From NCBI GenBank assembly GCA_034401135.1, contig JAWZSP010000006.1, positions 2,976,001 to 3,040,000 of the forward strand: a stretch of DNA of 64,000 bases, given 5' to 3'. Shown here piece by piece: positions 44,957 through 56,956 of this stretch (position 1 is the stretch's first letter; every line of letters begins with the position of its first letter). The position numbers and the translations under genes are program-made. The notes below the pieces were generated by a model. The model had not been told where the DNA came from and ran no database searches. It was given only the letters and a program-made list of their open reading frames with translations. This DNA is from Volutella citrinella (taxonomy: Eukaryota; Ascomycota; Sordariomycetes; Hypocreales; Nectriaceae).

Positions 44957-45449
44957 ATGGGAGACGCTGTTATTGAGGGATCCAACTGGCGCCTCGTTGA
45001 GGTCGGCCGCGTCGTCGTTATCAACGGTGACCACCCCTTCGCTGGCCGCCTGGCTGCGATTGTCGAGATCATCGACCACAAGCGAGTATGTTGACCGCCC
45101 CGATCCGCACGCTGCGGCGAATTAACCAGACCAGGTTCTCGTCGATGGCCCTTCGTCCAAGCCCGAGCTCGCCGTTCCCCGACAGGCCGTTCCCTTGAGC
45201 CGTGTGCTCCTTTCCTCCATCACCGTCGAGGGCCTCAACCGTGGCTCGCGAACCGGCACCGTCCGTCAGCTGTGGGAGAAGAACGGCATCGATGCCGAGT
45301 GGGAGAAGACCAACTGGGCCAAGAAGCGCGACCAGATTGAGCGACGAAAGAACCTGACCGACTTCGACCGCTTCAAGGTCCTCCGACTCAAGAAGCAGCG
45401 ACGATTCGAGGAGCGCAAGGCTCTGGCCAAGATCAAGGCCTCGGCTTAA
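44957..45449 (+). CDS. RPL14: 60S ribosomal protein eL14
   Basis: Cytosolic large-subunit protein eL14. Exons 44957-45085 and 45135-45449 join in phase 0 (CACAAGCGA, then GTATGT donor; CCAG acceptor) to 147 residues. The N-terminal KOW-like SH3 fold reads [20 protein letters not shown] and [20 protein letters not shown]. The basic C-terminal helix ([22 protein letters not shown], then [18 protein letters not shown]) is characteristic. Length and both halves match the family. The short GC-rich intron is only 49 nt. Confidence 0.95.
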
Positions 45450-46081
45450 ATGGGATCCCTTTAACGATGGAGTCACGGAGGTGCTTGCGGGCCGGAATTA
45501 GATCGAGAGGCACGGAACGGGCATGAAACATATCATGGCGGCATAGAAGCTGCTGGGTTCGCTTTTGCTCTCGTTCTGGAAGACTGTATGCCACACTTTC
45601 ATCACCCTGATGAACGGCGTCAATACGGATTTTCTAAGATCAAAGTGAATTCAAAATTTGAGGAGCATCAAAAACTGTGGATCATTGTGAAAGTGTAGCC
45701 GAAATAAAAACGAAAATACCCATCAAATTGCTCGTCTTAAAAGTTGTTCCATTGCCTGCCCAAATCCTGCTCTCTGGCCGTTTGAATATTGAGCTGGTAG
45801 TACAAATGTTGATTACCTAAAATTGCTGTATTGCCTGCCGACCCCAAAGCGGAAGGCGGGGCCCCCTCGCACCTAGCACCAAAACCCTAGAAATCACAAA
45901 AATCGACGTACAGCCCGCAAAGACACCGGGGAACCAACAAAATCAGTGAGTGCGCACCCTACGAAGCCCCGTATAATTGATTTTCGCGGCGGTAGAGCCT
46001 GATCTCGGGAAAACAAAACGCTCGCTCGCAGAGGAATTATTGGTTTAGTAGCTAACGCAACCACCCACACCAGCCGCCAAA
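45450..46081. other. Intergenic between RPL14 and EGD2
   Basis: RPL14 3' region and EGD2 promoter. A telobox-like AAAACCCTAGAAA at about 45884-45896 lies ~190 bp before EGD2; such boxes occur in promoters of translation genes in some fungi. No gene seen. Confidence 0.45.
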
Positions 46082-46824
<743 letters not shown>

Positions 46825-47697
46825 GCATGCACATATGGGAGAATTCAGGTGTTCCGCAGACGGGTTATGCGCAGAATAACCTGCACACTGTATTAGTCCT
46901 GGGAATAGCCGCTCCGTCACAAAAGGAGTTGATGCCAAAATAAAGGAATCAATCAAAGGGAACAGCTGCTGTCCAGCACCACCATCTGTGTCTGCCACTG
47001 CTTCGCCTCTTGGCCGTAGCTGCGGAGCGAATGTAGACTTTGGTATATTGGGTAGCTGGTATCTACAACTAAGATCCTGCGGTATGTTGGCTGGTCTCTG
47101 TGGCATCTGCCCCTCACTGGCCGTAATGAGAGGGGTCCCTCTGTAAGTGCTGGCCAGCTTCACTGGCTGTCACGACACCAGCTTCCAGGACGTATGGTGT
47201 CGGCATTCCAAGGGAAACAAAGAGCGTGCCAACTCCCCACAAACACGTTACTTGGGCTTATTGTCTACGTTAATCCCTCTGCTCTTTATTTGATGCCCAT
47301 AATTACTATGGTCGCCCCGCAGTATTTCAAGCATGGGTCAGGTGCAGCCTCGGCGAACAGTTTATTCCCGTCCAATTCAGCCGGCCTTGTTGCGGGCGCA
47401 CCGAATGGGCACATGGAGGTCATGAAGATTACGCGCGATACTGTGTGTATTGAGGCAGAATTAGCAATTGAGCTGAAGACGGGGATTTCGAATGACCATG
47501 CAAGTAGTCACGATGTTTGTTCACTTCACAATCCGTTCCTGGCGCTTCCGCGTTTCGGCGGAAGCACGGCTCGGCGGAAGCCAACAAGCGTCACGTGACT
47601 GCCGGACCGATAGTTCTTTCCCTGGCGACAATGCAGAGCCGTCATCAAATAACACGCTCAACCTCTCCGCTCCCTCCATACCGCAACCTTCTTCAAA
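46825..47697. other. Intergenic between EGD2 and ATP7
   Basis: EGD2 3' region followed by the ATP7 promoter with a GTCACGTGAC palindrome. ORFs at 47194-47598 have no family character. Confidence 0.5.
47590..47599 (+). promoter_or_regulatory. GTCACGTGAC palindrome upstream of ATP7
   Basis: Perfect 10-bp palindrome with a CACGTG core ending 98 bp before the ATP7 ATG. The flanks match the Cbf1/USF-type consensus RTCACRTG. Confidence 0.55.
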
Positions 47698-48440
47698 ATG
47701 GCCGCTGTGAGTCCAATTCATCAATGCGCGCGTGGTATTGATAGCAGATGCCTCAATTGCCCTCCTACCCGCCTGGGGCGTGCCTGGCCGATTCCCGAAG
47801 CCGTGAGCTAATTTTCTCCCCCGATAGCGAAGCGCAGCTCTCAAGCTCGACTGGACCAAGGTGACCAGCTCGCTGGGCCTCCGCGGCCAGACCGTCGCCT
47901 CCCTCCAGGCTTTCAAGAAGCGCAACGAGGATGTCCGCCGCAAGGTCTCCGTGCTCTCCGAGCAGCCCACGACCGTCGACTTCGCCGCCTACCGCTCCGT
48001 CCTGAAGAACCAGGCCATCGTTGACGAGATCGAGAAGCGATTCAACGCCTTCACTCCCACCACCTACGATGTCTCCCGACAGCTGAAGGCCATCGATGCC
48101 TTTGAGGCCGAGGCCGTCAAGAATGCCGAGGCCACCAAGGAGGCTGTCGACCTGGAGCTCAAGGACCTCGCCGCCACCCTTAAGAACATTGAGGAGGCCC
48201 GACCATTCGAGGACCTCACTGTCGTATGTACTGCCATATGTGGCATTGGTGGACAAATTTTGACGTGTTACAGGATGAGGTTGCTGCTGCCGAGAAGTCT
48301 ATCGATGAGAAGGCCAACCAGCTCATTTCCAAGGGCCGATGGATGGTGCCGGGATACAAGGTACGTTTCTTGACTGGATTTGACGATATACTTGCTAACG
48401 CCTCAAATAGGAGAAGTTCGGCGACCTCGCCATGCTCTAA
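47698..48440 (+). CDS. ATP7: Mitochondrial ATP synthase subunit d
   Basis: Peripheral-stalk subunit d of the F1Fo ATP synthase. Four phase-0 exons: 47698-47706 (9 nt, MAA), 47828-48223, 48274-48360 and 48411-48440, giving 173 residues, the family length. The product reads [55 protein letters not shown], then [17 protein letters not shown] and EKFGDLAML. The first exon ends after three codons and the last holds nine codons plus the stop, so both ends are easily missed. The N-terminal [12 protein letters not shown] is itself conserved, which supports the 9-nt exon. A GTCACGTGAC element is in the promoter. Confidence 0.95.
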
Positions 48441-49338
48441 TCGACCCGCTTCCTGCCATAGCTTTGTGTACTCTAGCATTGTAGATATGAGAACCCGAGG
48501 CGGAACCGAAGTTTACCTCAAACATCTGCATCTTTTCTTTGTGCCGCATGGTATTATTGACTGTCATTTTGAATTGTGATTTCATCTCTGAGGGTCTCTG
48601 CTTTGATGCTACAATGTGGCAATCGCAGAGGTGGCATTCGCCAATTGCGGCTCAAGCGACTCAGCGGATGGTGGCTCCTCCCGGTTTCCGACACGGCCTC
48701 GCTCCATATGAAGCGCGATCTCACGCAATACCTGGGTCTTTCTCCCCCCGGAAGTCACACATACAGGTTGGCGTCATGGCGTGTAAGAAACAAGCGCCGA
48801 CTTTCAGCGATGTTCTATTGCAGCCTCTGCAAGCATCGCTCAACCGATTTGGATGCCACGCGTGGAATGTGTCACGTTCCGAGCGAGCTGTAGTAGTGAC
48901 ATCTTTTTTTTATCACTCTCTGAGACGGCACAATTTGAAAGAAGCACCACTTGTCCAACTGCCCACCTTCAGGCCCTGCCTTATGCTGGGACATGGATTA
49001 TCATGCTGGATTTCGTAGCAGCTCTGAACCATGCTATGGTGCCCACTATGTGCACCAGCCAGGGCTGTGTGCTGGCTACCTACCTACGTTAGTTTGGACC
49101 CATCATTCTCCCTACCCTATTCGCATCATTCGGCATTTAGGCAATTGTTTGGAGGCTTTTAACCGGAATGGGTGTCCTCGGCACGGGCTGCCGTAATGTG
49201 AGATGTTTAAAAGCCTCCTTTACAGGCATCTGACCTGACTTGATGGGTGCATAAAGAAACGACTCTATCATTTGGACCTGTGTCTCAGCCTTACTCTGTC
49301 AACCCTTAATCTGCTGTTAATGAGCTACACTGCCAACG
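48441..49338. other. Intergenic between ATP7 and the second alpha/beta hydrolase
   Basis: No gene seen. It contains a 12-bp inverted repeat at 49151-49218. Confidence 0.5.
49151..49218. repeat. 12-bp perfect inverted repeat with 44-bp spacer
   Basis: GGAGGCTTTTAA (49151-49162) is matched by TTAAAAGCCTCC (49207-49218). It lies about 120 bp upstream of the hydrolase start, so it could be an operator-like palindrome or a small element remnant. Confidence 0.6.
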
Positions 49339-50352
49339 ATGAACTTTCCCGACCCTGAGCTTGCTGCTCTTGCCATTCCAGAGGCCCCTCCACTTCACCC
49401 TGACTGGCTGAAGCATGAAGAGGAGGTAAAGCAACGAGGTCCTCCGCGGGTGTTCGCCTCGGCCGTGGAGAGGCAGCCGGTGTATGCCCAGGAGTGTCGC
49501 GATCTTTACGCCAAACAGGTGGCCCTGGGTGCTCGGGACTTTGAGCTATCTCAAGGAGTTAAAAGAACAGAGTTGACCATCCCGTCGTCCCTTGACGGGT
49601 TCAAGATCCCGGTTCTTCAGCTAGATCTCACAGAGAATGAGCACGAGGAGCCAGAGACGGTCGTCATTTTCTATCACGGAGGCGGCTTGCGAGTGGGCGA
49701 AGCTGACAGCGAGGAACTGTCGTGCCGACGCATAGTCAAGTCGGGGCTCAGTCGCATCCGGTTGTACTCGATTGGCTATCGACTCATGCCATTACATCCC
49801 GCACAGACTTGCCTCTCGGATTGCCTTGATGGCTTTTACGCACTGCACAGGAAAAACGCGAAGACGATTCTCGTCGGTAGTTCCAGCGGGGGTCAGATGG
49901 CAGCAGCAGTTTCCCAGGCCATTCCAAGAGCATCTCTCTGCGGTATCCTGCTGAGGTGTCCAGTAACTGCAGACAGGCCCAGTGGCATTAACTACGTTCC
50001 CGAAAGACTACGGCCGTTCCACACAAGTGCCTCGCCATCATTCGTCACCTCTCTTCTGGGTTATCTGAATCGAGAAGTTCCGAGGGACGGACTGGCAACT
50101 CTCCCATTGGAAGCGACCGAAGAGGAAGTAAAGAATCTCCCCCGCACATGGATCCAACTGGCAACCAACGACACGATTTACTCTGATGGCTTGTGCTATG
50201 CCATGCTGCTGAGAAATGCAGGGGTTGAGGTTCGAGTACAAGTGGAGGAGGGCTGGCCACACACGTATTGGCTCAAGGCACCACATCTGGAGCAAGCCTT
50301 GCAGGCGGAGCTTAAGATGATTGAAGGGCTGAAATGGATCCTGGGGGGGTAG
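49339..50352 (+). CDS. Alpha/beta hydrolase, HSL/carboxylesterase type
   Basis: Intronless 337-residue hydrolase. The oxyanion loop HGGG is at 113-116, the nucleophile Ser182 in the variant elbow GSSSGG (GxSxG), and D278 (ATNDTI) and H308 (WPHTYW) complete the triad. No signal peptide or membrane segment is seen. The region between β1 and the oxyanion loop (FKIPVLQLDLTENEHEE) is typical of fungal esterases in secondary metabolism or xenobiotic breakdown, but no such partners lie next to it. It is not closely similar to the hydrolase at 14504 beyond the motifs. Substrate unknown. A 12-bp inverted repeat sits in its upstream region. Confidence 0.85.
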   Translation: MNFPDPELAALAIPEAPPLHPDWLKHEEEVKQRGPPRVFASAVERQPVYAQECRDLYAKQVALGARDFELSQGVKRTELTIPSSLDGFKIPVLQLDLTENEHEEPETVVIFYHGGGLRVGEADSEELSCRRIVKSGLSRIRLYSIGYRLMPLHPAQTCLSDCLDGFYALHRKNAKTILVGSSSGGQMAAAVSQAIPRASLCGILLRCPVTADRPSGINYVPERLRPFHTSASPSFVTSLLGYLNREVPRDGLATLPLEATEEEVKNLPRTWIQLATNDTIYSDGLCYAMLLRNAGVEVRVQVEEGWPHTYWLKAPHLEQALQAELKMIEGLKWILGG

Positions 50353-50764
50353 GACTTGATGTTCATGAATCACTCTGCGGCCGCGAGTTACTATGCAAAC
50401 GCGGGCGGCTTCATTAGGGCACCTTGGCAGGTTGGTATTCAGCACCATTGGGCGACGGAGCACACGACCGGAAAGTGTGTAGAAAGAGTCATGATTTCAC
50501 TAAATGAAATAAGTATCGAGGCTTATCAAAATCAACACTACGCAGTAGCACACAAGAACTCCACGACGACTGACGTATCTTCCCCGGCAACGAAAATTCT
50601 ACATATAAGGAACGTCAACACCCTGCTTAACCAGAAAAGACCCTCCTGCCATTTCGAGTTGAATGCTTTCTACTCATGCGAAATCAAAAGAACCCTCAAC
50701 TCCCGCAGCTGTGCTCGTGTATGTTGCCCCGAGGTCGCTGAATACGCTCATACTGATGGCCCCT
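50353..50764. other. Intergenic between the hydrolase and UBC13 (convergent)
   Basis: 3' regions only; nothing else recognised. Confidence 0.5.
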
Positions 50765-51392
50765 TCACTTCTGCTTCTGCGCGTACTTCTTCGTCCACTC
50801 CTTGGCCGTGGCGATGGCGGCCGCCTCGTCTTCTTTCCAGCTCTTAGCTACATCGGCCGCAAGAGGGTCATCAGGGTTGGGGTTGCCCAGGAGGGCTTGG
50901 ATGGACAGGAGGATAGTTCGAATCTGGAGGGCGGGGGACCAGTTGTCTAGCGGAAGGGCAGTTAGCAGGATGGCCTTGAGAAACCGAGTCCGTGTCGCCA
51001 CTCACTCTTCAGGACATCCAGGCAGATGCGACCAAGTTTATCGACGTTGGGGTGGAAGATTTTGGTCAAGAATCGGATCTTGGGGGGCGTCATGGGATAA
51101 TCGTCAGGGAGAAAGAGCTCAAGCTCGAAGATCCCGCCTGCAAGAGTTAGATACGACCAAACGGGCGGGCCAGCTGCGCAGCTTCGAACCTTCATATGCC
51201 GACTGAACGGGTCCGTGAATCTCAACATCGAAGTATCGAAGGTTGTCATCGTGGGGAATAGCGCTGATACCGGAGACACTACCAAGGCCAACTGTAAGTA
51301 TATATAGGACCATACTTGGGTAGTTCGAGCTTCACATACGGCTCCTTCATGAGACGTTCCGTCTCCTTTACAATACGCTTGGGGAGAGCCAT
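50765..51392 (-). CDS. UBC13: Ubiquitin-conjugating enzyme E2 N (Ubc13)
   Basis: E2 that with an Mms2/Uev partner builds K63-linked ubiquitin chains in DNA damage tolerance. Exons (minus strand): 51392-51340, 51278-51190, 51137-51006 and 50946-50765, giving 151 residues. The product reads [75 protein letters not shown] (catalytic Cys in GRICLD) and [20 protein letters not shown]. The HPN motif and NNWSP flank are as in Ubc13. The exon 2 acceptor GGTAG was chosen over a CAG 13 nt upstream because only it keeps the frame and the EPVSGI junction. It is divergent from MTC5. Confidence 0.94.
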
Positions 51393-52180
51393 GATTGCTG
51401 AAAAGAGAACTGGAGGGCTGAGGGTATGTCTGAGGTATGCGTCGAGCGAACCCTGGGATGGCCAGAGCAAGATGTCGGGCGGTGGACGTAGTAGCTGTTT
51501 TAAGGCTCGTCGAGGCGGGGCAGTGCACAACGATGCTGGCTTGGCGGGCGAGGGGTTCGGTGTCCTGGTCGAGAACTGTTCTAGGGCGCAGGGACTGCGG
51601 TGGGGATGATTTCGTCTAAGAACCCACGGGTCAAGTCGTGGTCGGTGGGAGAGCGATGTGATGTGATGTAGTATCTCGGAAGGCTGGTTGATGGATGCCG
51701 GAGCGAAATTCCCAGCTTGGTGTTCGCCTTGGTCATCAGCGGATGCGCCTCACTACCCTACACTTTCGCATGCACTAAGCGGGCCGCAGGAGCACCTGCC
51801 ATGTACCATGATGGCGGGGGTACCAGTACCACCAGCCAAAGCGTGCAGGGGTGGTAAATTGGGTGACCTCCCTGGCATCGCTGAAGCAAAGAGCCGAACC
51901 ATCAATCGTCATCGCGCCTCGACAGCTGCCCACGACTCCCGTACCCAACCACACTCCCCCAACGCAGCACTTGTGTCGCAAAGAACCCTCATACAGCCGA
52001 CCGTACGCGCTTCGCGACCCGACCCGAGCTTCCCTGGGGAACGAACAATGAGTTAGAGCTTGTCGGCCTTGGGCAGAGCCTCTGTCCATCTCGGCCAAGC
52101 TATAACTTCGACTTCGACTTCGCGTTCGACTTCGACTTCGATTTGATCCTTGTTGCTGCCGATAATCCTCGATAGTCACC
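51393..52180. other. Divergent promoter region of UBC13 and MTC5
   Basis: No gene seen. A CTTCGA hexamer repeat lies just before MTC5. Confidence 0.5.
52106..52143 (+). repeat. (ACTTCG)n hexamer repeat in the MTC5 leader
   Basis: About six ACTTCG units, one altered to GCGTTCG, ending 37 bp before the MTC5 start codon. It probably lies in the 5'UTR. Confidence 0.75.
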
Positions 52181-55100
52181 ATGCCGTCCTTTGAGCAACT
52201 GACGGATGCGCCCAAGAAGGGCAAGGTCATCCGATCGGCAATGGATAGTGAGAGTTTTGAGGTCGATGGCACTATTCACGTTGATGGCCTCGTCGGCTCG
52301 GCTACTATTTCGCCTTCTGGGCGAGATGTTGCTCTAGCATCGTGAGATCATCCCCGCGCACATGTTTGGCGGCAATGAACTGACCATGGGTAGCCCTGAT
52401 GGTCTAGCAGTGATCGATTTGGACTCACCTTACAGCCCGCCTCGGCGGGTGCGAAGCCACGGCATGCCATGGCTTGTGGTTGATGTCCAATGGTCCCCTT
52501 TCGCTGCACGCGACTACTGGATTGTATCTGCTGCCAACCATCGAGCCCTTGTATGGAATCTTAATCGGAGAGAAGACTCGAGCTCTGGAGCGATCGAACA
52601 CTCGTTAGAGGGACACAGCCGCGCAATCACCGACGTCAACTGGTCCGCTCACCACCCCGACTTTCTTGCCACCTGTTCCGTGGACGGCTATGTACACTCC
52701 TGGGATCTTCGCAGGCCACGACAGCCGGTTCTCACTTTTTGCGACTGGTTTGCTGGCGCTTCGCAAGTGAAATACAACCGCCAGAACCGTCACATCATTG
52801 CCTCCGCTCACGATCAATGGGTGCATATCTGGGACGAACGTCGCACTTCGGAGCCGCTCAAGTCAATCAAGGCACACAGTTCTAAAATCTACGGCCTTGA
52901 CTGGAACCGAACCCGATCTTCTGCCATTGCTACGTGTTCGGTGGACAAGAGCGTAAAACTATGGGATTATGAGAAGGACGGTGATGAGTTGGAAAAGGTC
53001 ATTTACACCGGGTTCCCCGTTTGGAGAGCCCGCCACACACCATTCGGACACGGTATTCTTGCTATGCCGCAAAACGAGCCTGGTGACTTTTATTTATACG
53101 ATACCCGCTTTCCTAAAGAGTCCTCGCCCGAACCGACTGTCGTTTTTCGGGGTCATGGAGATCACAAGGCAAAGGAATTTCTATGGCGAAGCCGCGGAGG
53201 TATCACGGATGACGGGGTGGATGACCGCGACTTCCAACTGGTCTCTTGGGGCACCGATAACGAGCTCCGACTTCAGATCGCCGACGCCCATGTGCTGGCC
53301 ACTGTAGGCCACAAGAAGGGCGAGAAAGCCCCCGACGGACTGGTTCTTACCCGCAAAGGCGCCACATACAAGACATTCCGCACGGTGGACGATAACGCGG
53401 GCCGAGATCGTAGAAATGCAACGATGAGCGACCATCGGCCAAGCGGTAGCACTGGTGCGTACAAGCAGAGCGCCCTGACACTCGGAATGCGGTCGGGGGC
53501 CAGCCAGACGCAGAGAATGGGGGTTGCCTGGAAAGGCCCGTCTATGAAAGCCAAGGTGGCTTCTGGCCGGTCCACTGACCGAAACCAGTCGCAGATTGGC
53601 TGGATGAAAGGCATAGCCATGACCAAACGTAAGGCTTCCTCGGACGCGGCTCGCCGAAACTCTTCCAAGGATGCGAGCATCTTCGGGCATGGATATCCTG
53701 ACGACGAGTGGGGGGAGCCCGATACGATCCAAGAAGAACTTTTGCGTATCAGCCATCAGCTACCGAAGATCAAGTGGGACAACATCGACATGGACAGCCT
53801 GACATTGAGCGCATCACTCAATGGCCCGTGGGGAGTCGACAGCGAGACAATCTTTATCAAAGTGAAGATCGATATACCGACGAGTTATCCTAAGGGGAAG
53901 GCGCCGAAATTTTATATCGAGAAGACATCGTTTATGCCGGCCGAGACACACAAGAAGATAGAAGGAGAAATTCATCAACTCGCAGACCAGTTCTTGCAGA
54001 GGAAGCAGAACTGCCTCGAAGTCGCATTCACCTACCTCTTGGGAGAGGTTGATCTTGAGAGCAGCACTACGTTCTTCAAGAACGTGCGGGACTTGGACGA
54101 CGAGATTGGCATGCTGGCTGATGAGAGTTCAAGCGAATCCGACGAGGATATACCGGCCGGCGGCTCCGCTTCCATGTCCCAGGAGCTGATGCCGCATAAT
54201 GACACTGAGACGGCGTTGGCACCGCCGAATAGAAATATAATACCACCAACACCACGCACGTGCGGAGCAAGATTCTCGCACAGCGGACGACTAGTTTGCT
54301 TCTTCCCCACCAAGGAAGAGAAGGCACGAGCGCTATTTTCGACGATCGGAGAAGCCGGACGAGAACGGCCAAAGGGAGAGCCCTTTTTCGCAGGTTTCGG
54401 AAGACTCTCGCATGACCTTGGGCCAAAAGCAAGATTTATGATTGAGGATTCCGGTTCAGATGACGAGTCTGGCTCGAGTGGATCTCTTTCATCCTCCTCC
54501 TCCAGTGACTCTGAGTCAACCTCGATGCACAAAATCAGTCTTTGGTACCATCCCAGCCGTCAGTTCCGCAAGACGTGGAGCGAGGATCGATCGATTCGTT
54601 CCAGCGGAGGGGGCACAGGAGTTGGCACCGGAACAGGCACGGGCACTAGTCGACGGAGACCTGGACGACCGAGAAACTTTCTATCTATTCATGATCTTCG
54701 CGCGCATCTCCCATCAAAAGAGGAGTTTGCCCGAGAGTATGCAATCTTCGGCGATGGAGCTGAAGTGTGTGAGCATAACGCAAAGGTTGCCCAAAAGCAC
54801 GGTGCAAGAGACTTGGTTAATATCTGGCATTATTTGGGTCTTCTCCTCCGAAAGGGAATTCCGCTGGAGTTGCTTTCCAATACGCAGAGTCGCGAGTCCA
54901 TCTTGGTAATCGCTCACGATGTGGTGTCCAAGTATCGCGAACATGATTCTGAGCCACATCCGGCGGTAGATGCTGAGACGGGCCTCTCTGGGAGAGTCAA
55001 GTGGGGAAAGCACCCTCTTGCAAAAGAGTTCATCCTGGATTTGTTTGACTACTTTGAGAGAATTGCCGACATCCAGATGCTGGCGATGCTCTCGTGCATT

Positions 55101-56609
55101 TTTGGCGATTCATCTGCAGAGGACAGCGTCGCCTACTACGAATCTCACCTACCGCAACCCGAAACTCCACTGCCTCTAAAGGCTCCCGCCTTCTCACTCG
55201 ATTACTTCCCTACAGACGCTGCTCTGTGGAATCTTCCTAATCGGAGCTACCCAAACTCGGCCATTGCCACGCCAATGACGATCCATACACCTGTGCACTA
55301 CGCGGGCTCTCAAGCATCCGATGACGGTCTCTGGAGTGGCGACCCAGCTTCAAACTCGTATTCATGCGGAGAGACGCCTCCAAACAAGCTCAGGGGTTAT
55401 CTGGGTGGTGAACTTGAACCACCGCCAAGTGTGTCTACTTCCCCAAACAATCGCTTCTTTCAGCGCGCGAACTCTGGGCTGGCGGCTTTCAGCGCCAATT
55501 TCCCTCGGTCCTTGACGGCGGCTGGCCACTCCTCATCCCCCCCCGGACAAGGCAGAAAGAAGCCCAGCCCGGCCGAGACGATCCTTAGTAGTCTTGCGCC
55601 CAGCATGGGCAACGTCAACTGGAGTGCCTCCACTGCCATGGACTCGAGTGGCGGCCGGACATCTCTCTCCGATGATGACTACCGGAGGGACGACCCCTTT
55701 CCGATGGTTCCTGTCAGTGTCGCGGTCACTATCGAGGATCAGACCATCTTTGATGACGATGGCTGGCTGAGCACACCGTTCTTGGAACCGAGCCGGGCAG
55801 ACATGTATGCAAGCTACCGATATGCTTATGCCGAGATGCTGCAGATGTGGAACCAACCGCTGGCCAGGCTCGAAATCATGAAGTTCAATGTCCTGAAGGA
55901 GGACATGCACAATTCGCGGCACGGTAGCTTCCAAGATTCTACAACACTGCATGACACAGCAAGTGCGAATGGACCAAGCCTCCACAAGAGCTCTTCACCC
56001 ATCGCCTTGGGCAAAAAGGATCAGCTCCAAGCCTTGGTGGCATCTGGACGCGGCATTGATGTAACTGGAATCTGCCGCATCCACGAAACGCAGCTCGAAC
56101 CTCTGCGATACACATCGACCGACGCAACTGTTGGCGGAGCGGTCGGCACGTGCGACCGTTGTAGCCGCGTGCAGAGCCAACTTCGCTGCGTCTACTGCCT
56201 GGAACCAGTCGATGCTCTCTTCCCCCCTTGCCTTTCGTGTGGTTGCGCAAGCCACGAGGCGTGTCTCGCTGAATGGCATGCCGCTGGAGAAACAACATGT
56301 CCGGCAGGCGATGAATGTAACTGTGTGGAAGAAGCAGATGACGGCCAGGTCGAGTCCTGGGCAGCCCTGCAAGCAGCAATGCTCAAGGGGCCCAAATATT
56401 TGCCAATGCTGCCCAGCGCGGCACTGGATGGTGATGATGAGGACGACGACGAGGCCGTTGCTCGCGGCTGGGAGAGAGTCGAGTCAACAATACCCGCCCG
56501 GAACAATAACCTATCGGCTGGCTTTAGCATCGGCAGTCGGCTGAAGCGCTCCGCGGGAGAGTGGTCGCGAGCGTCGAGTGTGAAGCGGAACGACAGGCGA
56601 GGCATTTGA
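52181..56609 (+). CDS. MTC5: SEA/GATOR2 complex subunit Mtc5 (WDR59 homologue)
   Basis: Component of the vacuole-associated SEACAT/GATOR2 complex that promotes TORC1 activity when amino acids are present. Exons 52181-52341 and 52394-56609 (donor GTGAGA, acceptor GGGTAG) give 1,458 residues; the junction restores SGRDVALAS-PDGLAVIDL, the first WD strand of WDR59 proteins. A WD40 propeller spans about 45-370 (VNWSAHHPDFLATCSVDGYV, WDLRRPRQPV, SVDKSVKLWD). An RWD domain follows at about 498-605, and a C-terminal zinc-binding RING/ribbon lies at about 1307-1370 (CDRC, CVYC, CLSCGCASHEACLAEWH, CPAGDECNC). Long disordered S/G-rich linkers separate them. The domain order WD40-RWD-zinc is diagnostic. 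Without exon 1 the first β-strand would be missing. Confidence 0.92.
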
Positions 56610-56956
56610 CGCAACCACTGAGCTAGTTGATTTTCTGAGCGGCTGACTTTTGGACTTTTGGATGCTTAGTTGGTGTAATTTGGAGGGCTTTCCTTTGGGG
56701 ATAAGACGGGCTTGTTTTGTTCAAAATGCTTTGCTCTCCTGACAAACACCAACATATGGGATGGGTTTGAATTGTTATCGTGTACAATTGAGCGGCGCAT
56801 CGGGATCCGTAGGACCATGTACTTGTTTTTTCGGGAGAAATGTATACATTGCTGTCTTCTACCGAGGTTGGTATTCTTCTCATCTCAAATATGTACAGGT
56901 AAGGGTGGGCATTTTCTCATGGGGCTCTGGTGGCATGGCACCGCAGTTCGTGATGC

